A stretch of 64,000 nt of DNA, taken from positions 1 through 64,000 of the forward strand of contig JAIEMP010000013.1 in the NCBI GenBank assembly GCA_019752045.1. The letters are read 5' to 3'. Shown here piece by piece: positions 30,415 to 38,828 of the stretch. A model generated the notes under the pieces. It was not told the DNA's origin and did not search any database. It saw nothing but the letters and a program-made list of their open reading frames with translations. The translations under genes were made by a program, and so were the position numbers. The stretch's first letter is position 1. Each line of letters starts with the position of its first letter. The DNA is from Chitinophagaceae bacterium (GTDB lineage: Bacteria; Bacteroidota; Bacteroidia; Chitinophagales; Chitinophagaceae).

Positions 30415-31464
30415 ATGAAATTATCCCAGTTTACATTCGATCTACCGCTCAACCTCATTGCTCAAAACCCTACAAAAAAACGTGAAGACAGCCGTTTGAT
30501 GGTGGTGCACCGTAAAACCGGACAAATCGAAAACCGCCAGTTCCGTGATATTATGGAGTACTTTGATGACAAAGATGTGTTTGTTGTAAACAACACCAAA
30601 GTGTTTCCTGCACGTATGTATGGCCGCAAGGAAAAAACAGGTGCCAAGATTGAAGTGTTTCTTCTCCGTGAATTAAATAAACAAAACCGTTTGTGGGATG
30701 TGATTGTTGATCCCGCAAGAAAAATACGTGTAGGTAATAAATTGTATTTCGGCGAAACAGAAGATCTGGTTGCTGAAGTAATTGACAATACCACTTCACG
30801 TGGCAGAACCATTCGTTTTCTGTTTGAAGGAACAGATGAAGAGTTTCGTACTGTGTTATACAACATGGGCGAAACACCACTTCCAAAATACATCAAGCGC
30901 AAACCGGATGATGAAGATCGTGAACGTTATCAAACCGTATTTGCAAAGCACGAAGGTGCTGTAGCTGCTCCAACTGCAGGTATGCACTTTAGTCAGGAGT
31001 TGATTAAGCGTCTGGAAATTCAGGGTGTGCGTTTTGCAGAAGTAACCTTGCATACAGGTTTGGGAACCTTCCGCCCCATTGAAGTAGAAGACCTCAGCAA
31101 ACATAAAATGGACGCTGAATATTATAAGATTGATGAGTTTGCATGTAAAATTGTAAACAAAGCAAAAGAAGGTAAGAACCGCATTTGTTCCATTGGTACC
31201 ACTACCATGCGTGCCTTGGAAACATCTTTCACGGCACAAAAATTATTAAAACCAAATGAAGGCTGGACGAATATTTTTATTCACCCTCCTTACAATTTTA
31301 ATATTGCCGATTCGCTGGTGACCAATTTTCATTTGCCGAAAACAAGTTTGTTGATTATGACCTGCGCATTTGCCGGTTATGATCTTACAATGGAAGCTTA
31401 TAAAAAAGCAATTAAAGACAAATACCGTTTCTTCAGTTACGGAGATGCGATGTTGGTGATTTAA
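30415..31464 (+). CDS. queA: tRNA preQ1 ribosyltransferase-isomerase QueA
   Basis: A cytoplasmic enzyme of queuosine synthesis. It transfers the ribosyl part of S-adenosylmethionine to preQ1 in the tRNA wobble position, giving epoxyqueuosine. The 349-residue product has the family markers '[23 protein letters not shown]', '[23 protein letters not shown]', '[38 protein letters not shown]' and '[12 protein letters not shown]'-like '[20 protein letters not shown]'. The ATG at 30415 fits; an upstream TTG frame from 30382 runs into the leader RNA. No other queuosine gene is nearby. Confidence 0.95.
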   Translation: MKLSQFTFDLPLNLIAQNPTKKREDSRLMVVHRKTGQIENRQFRDIMEYFDDKDVFVVNNTKVFPARMYGRKEKTGAKIEVFLLRELNKQNRLWDVIVDPARKIRVGNKLYFGETEDLVAEVIDNTTSRGRTIRFLFEGTDEEFRTVLYNMGETPLPKYIKRKPDDEDRERYQTVFAKHEGAVAAPTAGMHFSQELIKRLEIQGVRFAEVTLHTGLGTFRPIEVEDLSKHKMDAEYYKIDEFACKIVNKAKEGKNRICSIGTTTMRALETSFTAQKLLKPNEGWTNIFIHPPYNFNIADSLVTNFHLPKTSLLIMTCAFAGYDLTMEAYKKAIKDKYRFFSYGDAMLVI

Positions 31465-31478
31465 AAAGCCCCACCTAA

Positions 31479-31497
31479 CCTCCCCGGAGGGGGAGGA
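31479..31497. repeat. GC-rich hairpin repeat after queA
   Basis: CCTCCCCGGAGGGGGAGG, a near-perfect hairpin 15 bp after the queA stop codon. It is probably a member of the dispersed C-rich hairpins also seen at 12827, 31608 and 38727. It could help end transcription, but no T run follows. Confidence 0.55.
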
Positions 31498-31607
31498 ACA
31501 AAGGCAAGCAACTAAGAAATTAAAAGCATTTGCATAGTGTAAAAAAATTACTGCAGATGCTTTTTTCAATAGCTGATATGTCAGCATTTATTTGATTAAC
31601 CTACAAA

Positions 31608-31647
31608 TTCTCGGCCTCTCTACCGGAGAGGGAACGAGGGAGAGGCG
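31608..31647. repeat. GC-rich hairpin repeat forming the thioesterase ribosome-binding region
   Basis: CCTCTCTACCGGAGAGG is followed by GAACGAGGGAGAGG. The purine-rich end (GGGAGAGG) lies 6 bp before the ATG at 31652, so a repeat appears to supply the Shine-Dalgarno-like sequence of the thioesterase gene. Confidence 0.5.
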
Positions 31648-31651
31648 TTTT

Positions 31652-32167
31652 ATGAACAGCAAAACAGCAAAAGAATCCTTTATTGTAATGACGGAGCTGG
31701 TGCTCCCCAACGACACCAATGTATTTGGAAACTTAATGGGAGGCCGCCTCATGTACTGGATGGATATTGCATCTGCACTGGCTGCTGGCAAGCATTGTAA
31801 TTCGCCCGTAGTTACTGCCAGCGTTGATAATATTTCATTTGAAAATCCCATTAAGTTGGGTAATGTGGTGCATATTGAAGCCAAAGTAACCAGAGCCTTT
31901 AACAGCTCGATGGAAGTACACATGAAAGTGTGGGGCGAAGATACCACCCAGCAGTACCGTTACAAAAGCAATGAGGCCTATTATACCTTTGTAGCGCTTG
32001 ACCCTAACCGTAAGCCAAGACCGGTGCCTCAATTGCTTCCTGAAACAGAAGAAGAACAAAAATTATTTGATGGTGCTTTACGCCGCAGGCAATTACGTTT
32101 AATTCTTGGTGGAAAAATGAAGCCGAAAGATGCAGCAGAGTTGAGAGCGTTGTTTACAGAAGGTTAA
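31652..32167 (+). CDS. Hotdog-fold acyl-CoA thioesterase
   Basis: A 171-residue cytoplasmic thioesterase of the YciA/BACH type that hydrolyses acyl-CoA to free acid and CoA. The hotdog helix region reads 'MTELVLPNDTNVFGNLMGGRLMYWMDIASALAAGKHCN', where the N-x-x-G-x-x-M-G-G segment is the conserved active-site stretch with Asp77-like 'D' in 'WMD'. 'VHIEAKVTRAFNSSMEVHMKVW' is the following strand pair. The start at 31652 fits the family length; a TTG frame starting at 31592 would translate a repeat. It is convergent with the next gene and shares TTAA at the stop codons. Confidence 0.9.
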   Translation: MNSKTAKESFIVMTELVLPNDTNVFGNLMGGRLMYWMDIASALAAGKHCNSPVVTASVDNISFENPIKLGNVVHIEAKVTRAFNSSMEVHMKVWGEDTTQQYRYKSNEAYYTFVALDPNRKPRPVPQLLPETEEEQKLFDGALRRRQLRLILGGKMKPKDAAELRALFTEG

Positions 32168-33294
32168 TCCGGCTCATAATCTTCGGGCAGCATATTGGCC
32201 AACCGCTCAAAGGACCACATTCCATCGTAATAAAAATTCATTGCGTTCAAAATAATCCCTCTGTTATCCATCAGGATAGGCCGTTGGCGTGGATGTATTC
32301 CGGAGGAAGTTCCAACATTTGGTTGGCCTGCTAAAAAAATCGTTCGGGATATTTCTATTTTCAGTGCTGTATTTTTTTTATAGACAATCTTTAACCAGTC
32401 GGCAATTTTCAACTCATACACTTTGTTTATCGTATCTGCATGCACTTTCAACAAACTGTCCTCTGTTACTGGAACGGCCACATTCCTTTCAGAACGTATG
32501 TTCTTTCCGTATATTTTGATTTTTTCACTGTCAACCGGCATCTGTACTATGTACACATTCTGCATCGTAAACCCTTCTGCCTGTAGCTTTCTGTTAACAA
32601 GGCTTCTGTAAAAATGCTGTGAGCTTCCAACATATACCATCTCTCTTCTTCGTTTCCATTTTCGATTTGTTGTTTCACCTTCTCCCCAATCTTCAAAACG
32701 TGTAAAACCAAAAAACCGGAATTCGCCTGTTGTGGGATTAAAATAAAAATCAACCAGTGTAAAATGAATGGTATATCCTAATTCAGGATTCTCAATCACC
32801 AAAACAGTATCTGCAAAAGCAACAATATCTTTTTGCGTTGTTCCATTTGCAAATCCAACGGCATCTATATTCCGGATTTTGCAACGACGGGCAGCATCGG
32901 TAAATCCCAATAAATTTTCTTTAAACAGTTTCAGATATCGAAGCCTGGTTTCGTTGGACAAAATCAAAATGTCCCGCATCTGTTTCTCTTCCCTGTCTAA
33001 CTGAAAGCGAATTCTGAAATCTTTTTTGCCGATGATTATCGGATACAGCAGCGATTCAAACCCAACAAACGAAACCACCACATCATACGAGCCTGAACTT
33101 AAAGATGAGATTTCAAAATCGCCATCTTCATTTGTTGTGGTGCCTTTGGTTGTATTGTTGATGTAAACACTGGCACCTTTCAAAGGAGTCATGGTTTCTG
33201 CATCCAGTACCTTTCCTCTGATCACATAGGTTTGTGCAAATAGATTACAAGGCACTAAAAATAAAAGAAGTATTAACAGACGGATAAAATTCAT
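32164..33294 (-). CDS. Exported carboxypeptidase-regulatory-like domain protein
   Basis: A 376-residue exported protein with a signal peptide (residues 1-20, ending NLFAQ) and a carboxypeptidase-D regulatory-like beta-sandwich (about 22-105, 'RGKVLDAETMTPLKGASVYINNTTKGTTTNEDGDFEISSL'). The remaining 270 residues are a mixed domain with 'YTIHFTLVDFYFNPTTGEFRFFGFTRFED' and 'MDNRGIILNAMNFYYDGMWSFERLANMLPEDYEP', as seen in many Bacteroidota exported proteins of unknown function. The start at 33294 gives a proper signal sequence. It lies 15 bp downstream of the ion channel gene and may be co-transcribed. Confidence 0.82.
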   Translation of the reverse strand: MNFIRLLILLLFLVPCNLFAQTYVIRGKVLDAETMTPLKGASVYINNTTKGTTTNEDGDFEISSLSSGSYDVVVSFVGFESLLYPIIIGKKDFRIRFQLDREEKQMRDILILSNETRLRYLKLFKENLLGFTDAARRCKIRNIDAVGFANGTTQKDIVAFADTVLVIENPELGYTIHFTLVDFYFNPTTGEFRFFGFTRFEDWGEGETTNRKWKRRREMVYVGSSQHFYRSLVNRKLQAEGFTMQNVYIVQMPVDSEKIKIYGKNIRSERNVAVPVTEDSLLKVHADTINKVYELKIADWLKIVYKKNTALKIEISRTIFLAGQPNVGTSSGIHPRQRPILMDNRGIILNAMNFYYDGMWSFERLANMLPEDYEPD

Positions 33295-33308
33295 AAATGC
33301 GATATAGA

Positions 33309-34127
33309 TCAATGAGCCTGATCGGTATGAAACGTATTGCCGCACTGCGGACATTTAATGGTTTTCTTTTCCTTTGCTCTTTGAATTTCTTCTAAAAAAC
33401 CGGCAGTGATAATACCTGCAGGTAATGCAAAAATAGCCACTCCACAAAGCATCAGCACGGCGGTCATTATTTTACCAATCAGCGTAATGGGAACCATATC
33501 ACCATACCCTACTGATGTTAATGTAACAAAGGCCCACCATAAAGTAGCGGGTATGCTGGAGAAAACGGTTGGTTGTGCAAGATGCTCAGCAAAATACATG
33601 ATGGAGGAAGCAATGATCACCAGAAAAAGAATCAACACAACACTCAGCTTTAATTCACTGGCTCTTTTTACAAACACATTCCGGATCATTTTTGCCGATT
33701 TCATATAAGCCGTAAGCCGAAACAAACGAAGAAAACGCAGTAACCGCAAAATACGCAACACCCGCAGATCAAGACCCACCACCACATGTACATAAAACGG
33801 AAGAATAGCCAGCAGATCAATCAATCCTTCAACGGAAAAAATATAACGAATGCGTCCGTAAACTGAATGCTGATAACGGGGATCATGATCGCAACTCCAC
33901 ACCCGTAATACGTATTCAACTGTAAATATGATGACAGAAGTTAAATCGAAGTAGTGAAAAAAATCAATGTACCTCTCGTGCAATGGCTGTACTGTTTCAA
34001 GAATAACCACAATCACATTCAACAGAATAAGCAGGATGATAAACCCATTGACTATTTTATCCCATTTGGTTTCTCCCAACTCAGGATGCAGAAGAATGTG
34101 CACTTTCTTTCTGGTAGCATGATACAT
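33309..34127 (-). CDS. Voltage-gated-type potassium channel with C-terminal zinc-binding-like tail
   Basis: A 272-residue six-helix ion channel subunit. S4 is visible as an arginine-repeat helix (about 122-138, 'RVLRILRLLRFLRLFRL'). The pore loop carries the K+ selectivity filter TLTSVGYGD (202-210). The N-terminal part has S1-S3 (about 27-46, 58-76 and 97-118). A short tail after S6 reads CPQCG....H....H (C259, C262, H267, H272), a small CxxC/HxxxxH zinc-binding-like motif that is unusual for the family. Four subunits would form a channel. It lies upstream of a carboxypeptidase-regulatory-like gene on the same strand. Confidence 0.92.
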   Translation of the reverse strand: MYHATRKKVHILLHPELGETKWDKIVNGFIILLILLNVIVVILETVQPLHERYIDFFHYFDLTSVIIFTVEYVLRVWSCDHDPRYQHSVYGRIRYIFSVEGLIDLLAILPFYVHVVVGLDLRVLRILRLLRFLRLFRLTAYMKSAKMIRNVFVKRASELKLSVVLILFLVIIASSIMYFAEHLAQPTVFSSIPATLWWAFVTLTSVGYGDMVPITLIGKIMTAVLMLCGVAIFALPAGIITAGFLEEIQRAKEKKTIKCPQCGNTFHTDQAH

Positions 34128-34206
34128 AGACCGGCAGTTTTGACAATTTTAAAGTTAGGGATAAAAATCTCTTACTCCCACCTTCTATTCGTTTTCATTT
34201 GGGAAT

Positions 34207-34238
34207 AAAAAAAAGGATGAAACAGTTCATCCTTTTTT
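34207..34238. terminator. Bidirectional terminator between acyltransferase and K+ channel genes
   Basis: AAAGGATGAA-caG-TTCATCCTTT with A and T runs on both sides, 25 bp after the acyltransferase stop codon on the minus strand. Confidence 0.85.
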
Positions 34239-34264
34239 TGAATTCTTTTTTAGAGCTCATTATT

Positions 34265-35035
34265 TCACTTATCAATTACACTCATCAGGTGATGTTTCCC
34301 TTTGAGCATGTGTTGTTTACTTTGTTCAATGGCATCCATTACCTGATCAAGAATTGTGTCAACTGGCGCATTGTAATCTATTTCCATAGGATCTTTGATG
34401 GTAACAGAGAGAATGCTCCCTCTCTTTTTAAACTTGAGACCCTTTTTATTAAATGCACGCCAGAATCCGTTGATGACAATGGGAACAACAATGGGTTGAT
34501 TCTGCTTAATAATATAAGCTGTTCCTTTACGGCCGGGAGCAAATGGTTTTGTAGTCCCCTGCGGAAAAGTGATGACCCAGCTATCATCCAGAGCTCTTGC
34601 AATTTTTCTTGTATCGCCGGGATCAAGCCCACGCTGCACTTCTTTTCCTTCGGCTCTCCATGTACGCTTTACCGTGAGTGCCCCTGCTTTTGCAAACAAA
34701 CGGGTAAGCCATGTATCCTTCATGGTTTCTGCTGCAGCAACAAAATATACTTTAGTAATGGGGTTCAGTAAATAATAAGGCACACCCAATCCTTTGTACT
34801 TACCCCATTTGGCAGCAAAGAAAATGTGTAAGAATGCAATTACATCAGCAAAATAAGTCTGGTGATTACTTACAAATAATACATTGCGTTTGGGAAGATC
34901 TTTTAATTTTTCTGCGCCATTTACTTCCAGCTTATTGATGAGTGCAATACCGGGATATGTAACTGCACCAACAACACCGTAAACAATACGACGCAATAAA
35001 TTAAAATCTTTAATTCGTTCGAAGAAAGTTGACAT
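34265..35035 (-). CDS. 1-acyl-sn-glycerol-3-phosphate acyltransferase-like protein
   Basis: A 256-residue PlsC-family acyltransferase expected to acylate lysophosphatidate or a similar lipid at the inner membrane. The catalytic block NHQTYFAD (NHxxxxD), the 'FPQGTTKPF' block (usual FPEGT, Glu replaced by Gln) and the 'PIVVPIVINGFWRAF' block are in the right order. The start at 35035 fits the family; a longer frame to 35101 is less likely. The Glu-to-Gln change at the FPEGT position is notable, because Glu normally takes part in acceptor-phosphate binding. It is divergent from the HAD gene at 35161. Confidence 0.9.
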   Translation of the reverse strand: MSTFFERIKDFNLLRRIVYGVVGAVTYPGIALINKLEVNGAEKLKDLPKRNVLFVSNHQTYFADVIAFLHIFFAAKWGKYKGLGVPYYLLNPITKVYFVAAAETMKDTWLTRLFAKAGALTVKRTWRAEGKEVQRGLDPGDTRKIARALDDSWVITFPQGTTKPFAPGRKGTAYIIKQNQPIVVPIVINGFWRAFNKKGLKFKKRGSILSVTIKDPMEIDYNAPVDTILDQVMDAIEQSKQHMLKGKHHLMSVIDK

Positions 35036-35148
35036 GGTTAAAGTTGATTGACGCCCAAAAGGGGAGCTGCAAGATAACAATTTGGTAATATTGACAAACA
35101 TTAATTTTCAATGAGATTATTGTCACCAATACATGAAATTTTCCCCAT

Positions 35149-35156
35149 TATTTTTG
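35149..35156 (+). promoter_or_regulatory. Predicted -7 box for the HAD hydrolase gene
   Basis: TATTTTTG matches TAnnTTTG and ends 4 bp before the ATG at 35161, which predicts an almost leaderless transcript. A similar box, TATTTTTG, lies just before the ATG at 46501. Confidence 0.4.
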
Positions 35157-35160
35157 CGGT

Positions 35161-35817
35161 ATGCAGTACAAAGCAGTGATTTTTGACATGGACGGATTAC
35201 TGATTGACAGTGAACCACTCTGGCAGGAAGCCGGCAAAGAAACCTTACTGGAATTTGGGGTAGAACTTACAGATGAACAGTACCATTCATCTACCGGTTT
35301 ACGCACTGAAGAGTGGATTGAACACTGGTTTCATTTTTTTGGACTTCCCATGGAATATGCACCTGCAGCAACTGATACCATTCTTGAAAAAGCGATTGCA
35401 AAAATTGAAGACCGTGGCACTATTTTTCCCGGTGTTGCATCTGCATTTGATTTTTTCAGTACCCGAAATTTTAAAATGGGTATTGCCACTTCTTCTCCCC
35501 TCTCGTTGGTGGAGGTGGTATTGAAAAAACTAAACACCGGTATTACATTTGATGCGATTGCCTCAGCCGAAAAACTTCCCTACGGCAAACCACATCCGCA
35601 GGTATATCTTGATTGTGCAGCTGCATTAAATATCAATCCATCAAATTGTATTGCGTTTGAAGATTCATTTAACGGAATGATTGCAGCTAAAGCAGCAAAA
35701 ATGAAATGTGTGGTTGTTCCTGCTGTTGCAGATTATGATCATGCAAAGTGGGGTGCTGCAGATTTAAAAATTAATTCGTTAGCTGCATTTCAACAACAGC
35801 ATCTTCCTGCACTTTAA
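35161..35817 (+). CDS. HAD-family sugar-phosphate phosphatase (HxpB/YniC-like)
   Basis: A 218-residue cytoplasmic HAD hydrolase with an alpha-helical cap (subfamily I). Motif I is FDMDGLLIDSEPLW, motif II is 'MGIATSSP', and motif III/IV reads 'PYGKPHPQVYLDCAAALNINPSNCIAFEDSFNGMIAAKAAKM'. The opening 'DGLLIDSEPLWQEAGKE' is typical of hexitol phosphatase B / 2-deoxyglucose-6-phosphatase and beta-phosphoglucomutase relatives. The real substrate is unknown. Its last codons overlap the stop region of the convergent glycosyltransferase-phosphatase gene by 4 bp. Confidence 0.92.
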   Translation: MQYKAVIFDMDGLLIDSEPLWQEAGKETLLEFGVELTDEQYHSSTGLRTEEWIEHWFHFFGLPMEYAPAATDTILEKAIAKIEDRGTIFPGVASAFDFFSTRNFKMGIATSSPLSLVEVVLKKLNTGITFDAIASAEKLPYGKPHPQVYLDCAAALNINPSNCIAFEDSFNGMIAAKAAKMKCVVVPAVADYDHAKWGAADLKINSLAAFQQQHLPAL

Positions 35818-37190
35818 GCAAATTCAAGAATTTCTTCAAATGCAGGTACCGTAATCTGCCGGTCGGCCACATAGTTCATCAGTTCATTTGATGAGCAAAA
35901 AGAAACACCCACACCAACATGCTTAATCATACACAGGTCGTTTTCACTGTCTCCAACTGCAATGGCATTGTTGATGTTAATCTTGTAATGCTTCATGATA
36001 TGCTGCACTGCATTTGTTTTACAAAGAGTATGCTTACAGACGGATGCTTCATTGTTAAAAAAGAAAGAAGGAATTTTTACTTCTCCTGTAGCAACACTTT
36101 TTGAAAACTCCAGTTCATTCGATAAAGAAAAGTCTGCTCCGATTTTTGTTTTGATATGATTAGTGACTACATCATAACTGTCGCTGATGATACCTACTAC
36201 ATATCCTCGTTTTTTTAACTCGCTAACTACATAGATCACATCTTCAACCAATGGAATGCTATCTGCTACTGCCAGAATTTGCGACAGATCAAGTCCCTTT
36301 AACATGCGGGCAATATTTTTTGTTACAATCACTGTATCTTTTTCGCTGGCACGGATTGAATACAATTCTTTTTCAAAACCATAAATTCTGGAGCATGTAT
36401 CAATAAACCGGCCACGCAGAATAGTATTGTCCATATCAAAAATGGCCATCTTTTCCAATCCAATCAGGCTTTCACGTATGGCAAAATCCATCTGGTCTCT
36501 GATTTCGGAATAGGATTGCAATTCTTCCAGTGTAACATTAGGTTTGTTTTGCTGCATGGCTTTTTGAATAATTGCTCTCGATACCTCTTTACTCATTTTA
36601 CCCAATGCCTGCCAAGGTTTACTTTTATTATCAATGTAACCAATATTTACTTCTGTTATTCTGGCTTTCTGCAGATACATGTCTATGAGTATACCAATAT
36701 CAACTCCATAATCATCATAAAAATCTATTTTTTGAAAAAAGCTTTTCCTTCCTGCAATCATACCGCTTAACGGCTGTTCAAAATCTGATAAATCGGGGAA
36801 CAGAATATTCAACAATGGTTTTGCAACAAGCTCTGTTACTCTGCCTGCATTACGCCCAAAAGTTGCTTTTACAAAATCATGGGTATTGTTGATGATGGGT
36901 GCAGTAAGATCACGAATGGTATAAGGAGGATAAGGATCAATATCACCATCAAGAAAAATTAAAATATCGTTGCTTGCGCAAAGCATCCCTTCTTTCATGG
37001 ATGCACCTTTCCCCAGCTTGGTGCTGGTAATTACTTTTGCACCGGCAGCTGCAGCTTTTGTAACAGTTGCATCTAACGACTTATCATCTACCACCAGTAC
37101 TTCGGTTACATGTTCATCTGCCAGTGCAAATTTTATCACATTTTCAATTGTTTCCGCCTCATTCAATACCGGAATAATGACTGTTACCAT
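35814..37190 (-). CDS. GpgS-like glycosyltransferase fused to a HAD phosphatase (predicted glucosylglycerate synthesis)
   Basis: A 458-residue two-domain cytoplasmic protein. Residues about 1-215 are a GT-A glycosyltransferase: 'VIIPVLNEAETIENVI', a DGDID metal motif (81-85), and 'AGRVTELVAKPLLNILFPDL...QPLSG...YGVDIGILIDMY', the run that characterises glucosyl-3-phosphoglycerate synthase (GpgS, GT81). Residues about 247-455 are a SerB-type HAD phosphatase: DMDNT (252-256), 'VGIISDSYD' and 'AIAVGDSENDLCMI'. GpgS makes glucosyl-3-phosphoglycerate and a phosphatase then yields glucosylglycerate, so the fusion could carry out both steps. Bifunctional synthase/phosphatase fusions are known for mannosylglycerate. 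The donor sugar and acceptor are not proven. Confidence 0.82.
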   Translation of the reverse strand: MVTVIIPVLNEAETIENVIKFALADEHVTEVLVVDDKSLDATVTKAAAAGAKVITSTKLGKGASMKEGMLCASNDILIFLDGDIDPYPPYTIRDLTAPIINNTHDFVKATFGRNAGRVTELVAKPLLNILFPDLSDFEQPLSGMIAGRKSFFQKIDFYDDYGVDIGILIDMYLQKARITEVNIGYIDNKSKPWQALGKMSKEVSRAIIQKAMQQNKPNVTLEELQSYSEIRDQMDFAIRESLIGLEKMAIFDMDNTILRGRFIDTCSRIYGFEKELYSIRASEKDTVIVTKNIARMLKGLDLSQILAVADSIPLVEDVIYVVSELKKRGYVVGIISDSYDVVTNHIKTKIGADFSLSNELEFSKSVATGEVKIPSFFFNNEASVCKHTLCKTNAVQHIMKHYKININNAIAVGDSENDLCMIKHVGVGVSFCSSNELMNYVADRQITVPAFEEILEFA

Positions 37191-37363
37191 ACACATACAT
37201 TTATTTGTTTGAAAAAGGAATTACTACAGTTAGTTTACAGGGAGTACAGGCAGAAAAAATCTGCAGGATAATAATCAAGATGAATGCAACTAAATAATGG
37301 TTGCCCCACCTATAAAAAATAATTATACTATCAAACCGAACAAAGATTTAAGAATATGGAGCA

Positions 37364-37393
37364 ATAAAAAAAGGATATCAGTACGATATCCTT
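37364..37393 (-). terminator. Terminator of the glutaryl-CoA dehydrogenase gene
   Basis: AAGGATATC-gtact-GATATCCTT followed by TTTTTTT on the minus strand, about 25 bp after the stop codon. Confidence 0.9.
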
Positions 37394-37417
37394 CGGCATT
37401 TATTTTTATTATCCCTT

Positions 37418-38602
37418 TTATTTAAACGCATTCAATCCTGTTACATCCATTCCTGTAATGAGCAAATGAATATCATGTGTTCCTTCATAAGTGATTACAC
37501 TTTCAAGGTTCATCATGTGGCGCATGATCGGGTACTCACCTGTAATACCCATACCACCCAGCATCTGTCTTGCATCACGACAAATATTGGTTGCAATTTC
37601 GCAACTGTTGCGCTTAGCCATACTCACCTGTTGCGGTGTTACCCGTCCTTCATTCATCAACACACCCAATCGCCAGTTGAGTAATTGTGCTTTGGTAATT
37701 TCAGTAATCATCTCGGCAAGTTTTTTTTGCTGTAACTGAAATCCACCAATTGGACGATCGAACTGCATGCGTTGTTTACTGTAACGCAAAGCTGTATCAT
37801 AACAATCCATAGCTGCGCCAATTACACCCCATGCAATTCCATAACGGGCCTTGGTTAAACATCCTAACGGACCTTTTAATCCCTGCACATTGGGTAATAT
37901 ATTTTCTTTAGGAACTTTTACATTATCAAATACCAATTCTCCGGTTGCACTTGCCCGTAAGCTCCACTTGCCATGTGTTGTTGGGGTAGAAAATCCTTCC
38001 ATTCCTCTTTCCACCACTACACCTCTTACAATACCTGCTTCATCTTTTGCCCACACGACTGCAAGGTGTGCATACGGTGCATTACTGATCCACATTTTAC
38101 TTCCGTTAAGGATCACATATTCACCGGCATCTTTAATATTGGTGAGCATGCTGCTGGGGTCACTACCATGATCAGGTTCAGTTAATCCGAAACAACCCAA
38201 CCATTCGCCGCTTGCAAGCTTGGGCAAAAAACGCATCCGCTGTTCTTCATTACCGTAAGCATAAATAGGATACATCACCAATGAGCCCTGTACACTTGCC
38301 GTTGAACGCACACCGCTATCGCCACGCTCCAGTTCCTGCATCATTAAACCATAACTGATATAATCCAAACCACCGCCACCATACTCCTGCGGCACTGTTG
38401 GACCAAAGCATCCCAACTCTCCCATTTGTTTAACAATCTGCACAGGAAATTCTGCACGTTGAGCATAGTCTTCAATGATGGGAGAAATTTCTTTTTTTAC
38501 ATAAGCACGCACTGTATCACGAATGAGCTTTTGCTCTTCCGTTAACAAATCATCTGTTAAAAAATAATCGGGACTTTGAAAAAGGTCTTGTTTTACACTC
38601 AT
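37418..38602 (-). CDS. gcdH: Acyl-CoA dehydrogenase, glutaryl-CoA dehydrogenase type
   Basis: A 394-residue FAD enzyme that would oxidise and decarboxylate glutaryl-CoA to crotonyl-CoA in lysine/tryptophan breakdown. It carries 'GCFGLTEPDHGSDPSSM' (flavin/substrate loop), 'MWISNAPYAHLAVVWAKD', 'RYGIAWGVIGAAMDCYDTALRYSKQRMQFDRPIGGFQLQQ', and the catalytic-base region 'VITYEGTHDIHLLITGMDVTGLNAF'. The YEGTHDIH segment with its Glu base is typical of glutaryl-CoA dehydrogenases. 3-Hydroxybutyryl-CoA dehydrogenase (47641) and kynureninase (40970) in the same window would fit tryptophan/lysine degradation, though they are not in one operon. Confidence 0.93.
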   Translation of the reverse strand: MSVKQDLFQSPDYFLTDDLLTEEQKLIRDTVRAYVKKEISPIIEDYAQRAEFPVQIVKQMGELGCFGPTVPQEYGGGGLDYISYGLMMQELERGDSGVRSTASVQGSLVMYPIYAYGNEEQRMRFLPKLASGEWLGCFGLTEPDHGSDPSSMLTNIKDAGEYVILNGSKMWISNAPYAHLAVVWAKDEAGIVRGVVVERGMEGFSTPTTHGKWSLRASATGELVFDNVKVPKENILPNVQGLKGPLGCLTKARYGIAWGVIGAAMDCYDTALRYSKQRMQFDRPIGGFQLQQKKLAEMITEITKAQLLNWRLGVLMNEGRVTPQQVSMAKRNSCEIATNICRDARQMLGGMGITGEYPIMRHMMNLESVITYEGTHDIHLLITGMDVTGLNAFK

Positions 38603-38726
38603 ACTGGAAGCAATTTATTGTTATCGTCGTTTGTACTGCTATGTTACACCGGTTGTGTCACTCACTTCATCGTTCATTAATTCTACTGAACAACCCACCC
38701 CTTCAATCTTTACTTTGTGTAACATA

Positions 38727-38752
38727 CTGCGGCCCCTCTGGGGAGGGGATAT
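38727..38752. repeat. GC-rich hairpin repeat upstream of the SGNH gene
   Basis: CCCCTCTGGGGAGGGG is a short hairpin in the 226-bp gap between gcdH and the SGNH hydrolase gene, related to the C-rich hairpins at 12827, 31479 and 31608. Confidence 0.5.
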
Positions 38753-38828
38753 ACTGCCCGCAAATGTACGAAGGCATCGGCAATAGAATTAAAAAGTTGT
38801 ATTTTTCCTGCCAAATGAAACCGTAAAC

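Noticed and set aside
31592-31651. Upstream TTG start of the thioesterase
   Set aside because: It would translate a GC-rich intergenic repeat. The ATG at 31652 fits the family and has an AG-rich region ahead.
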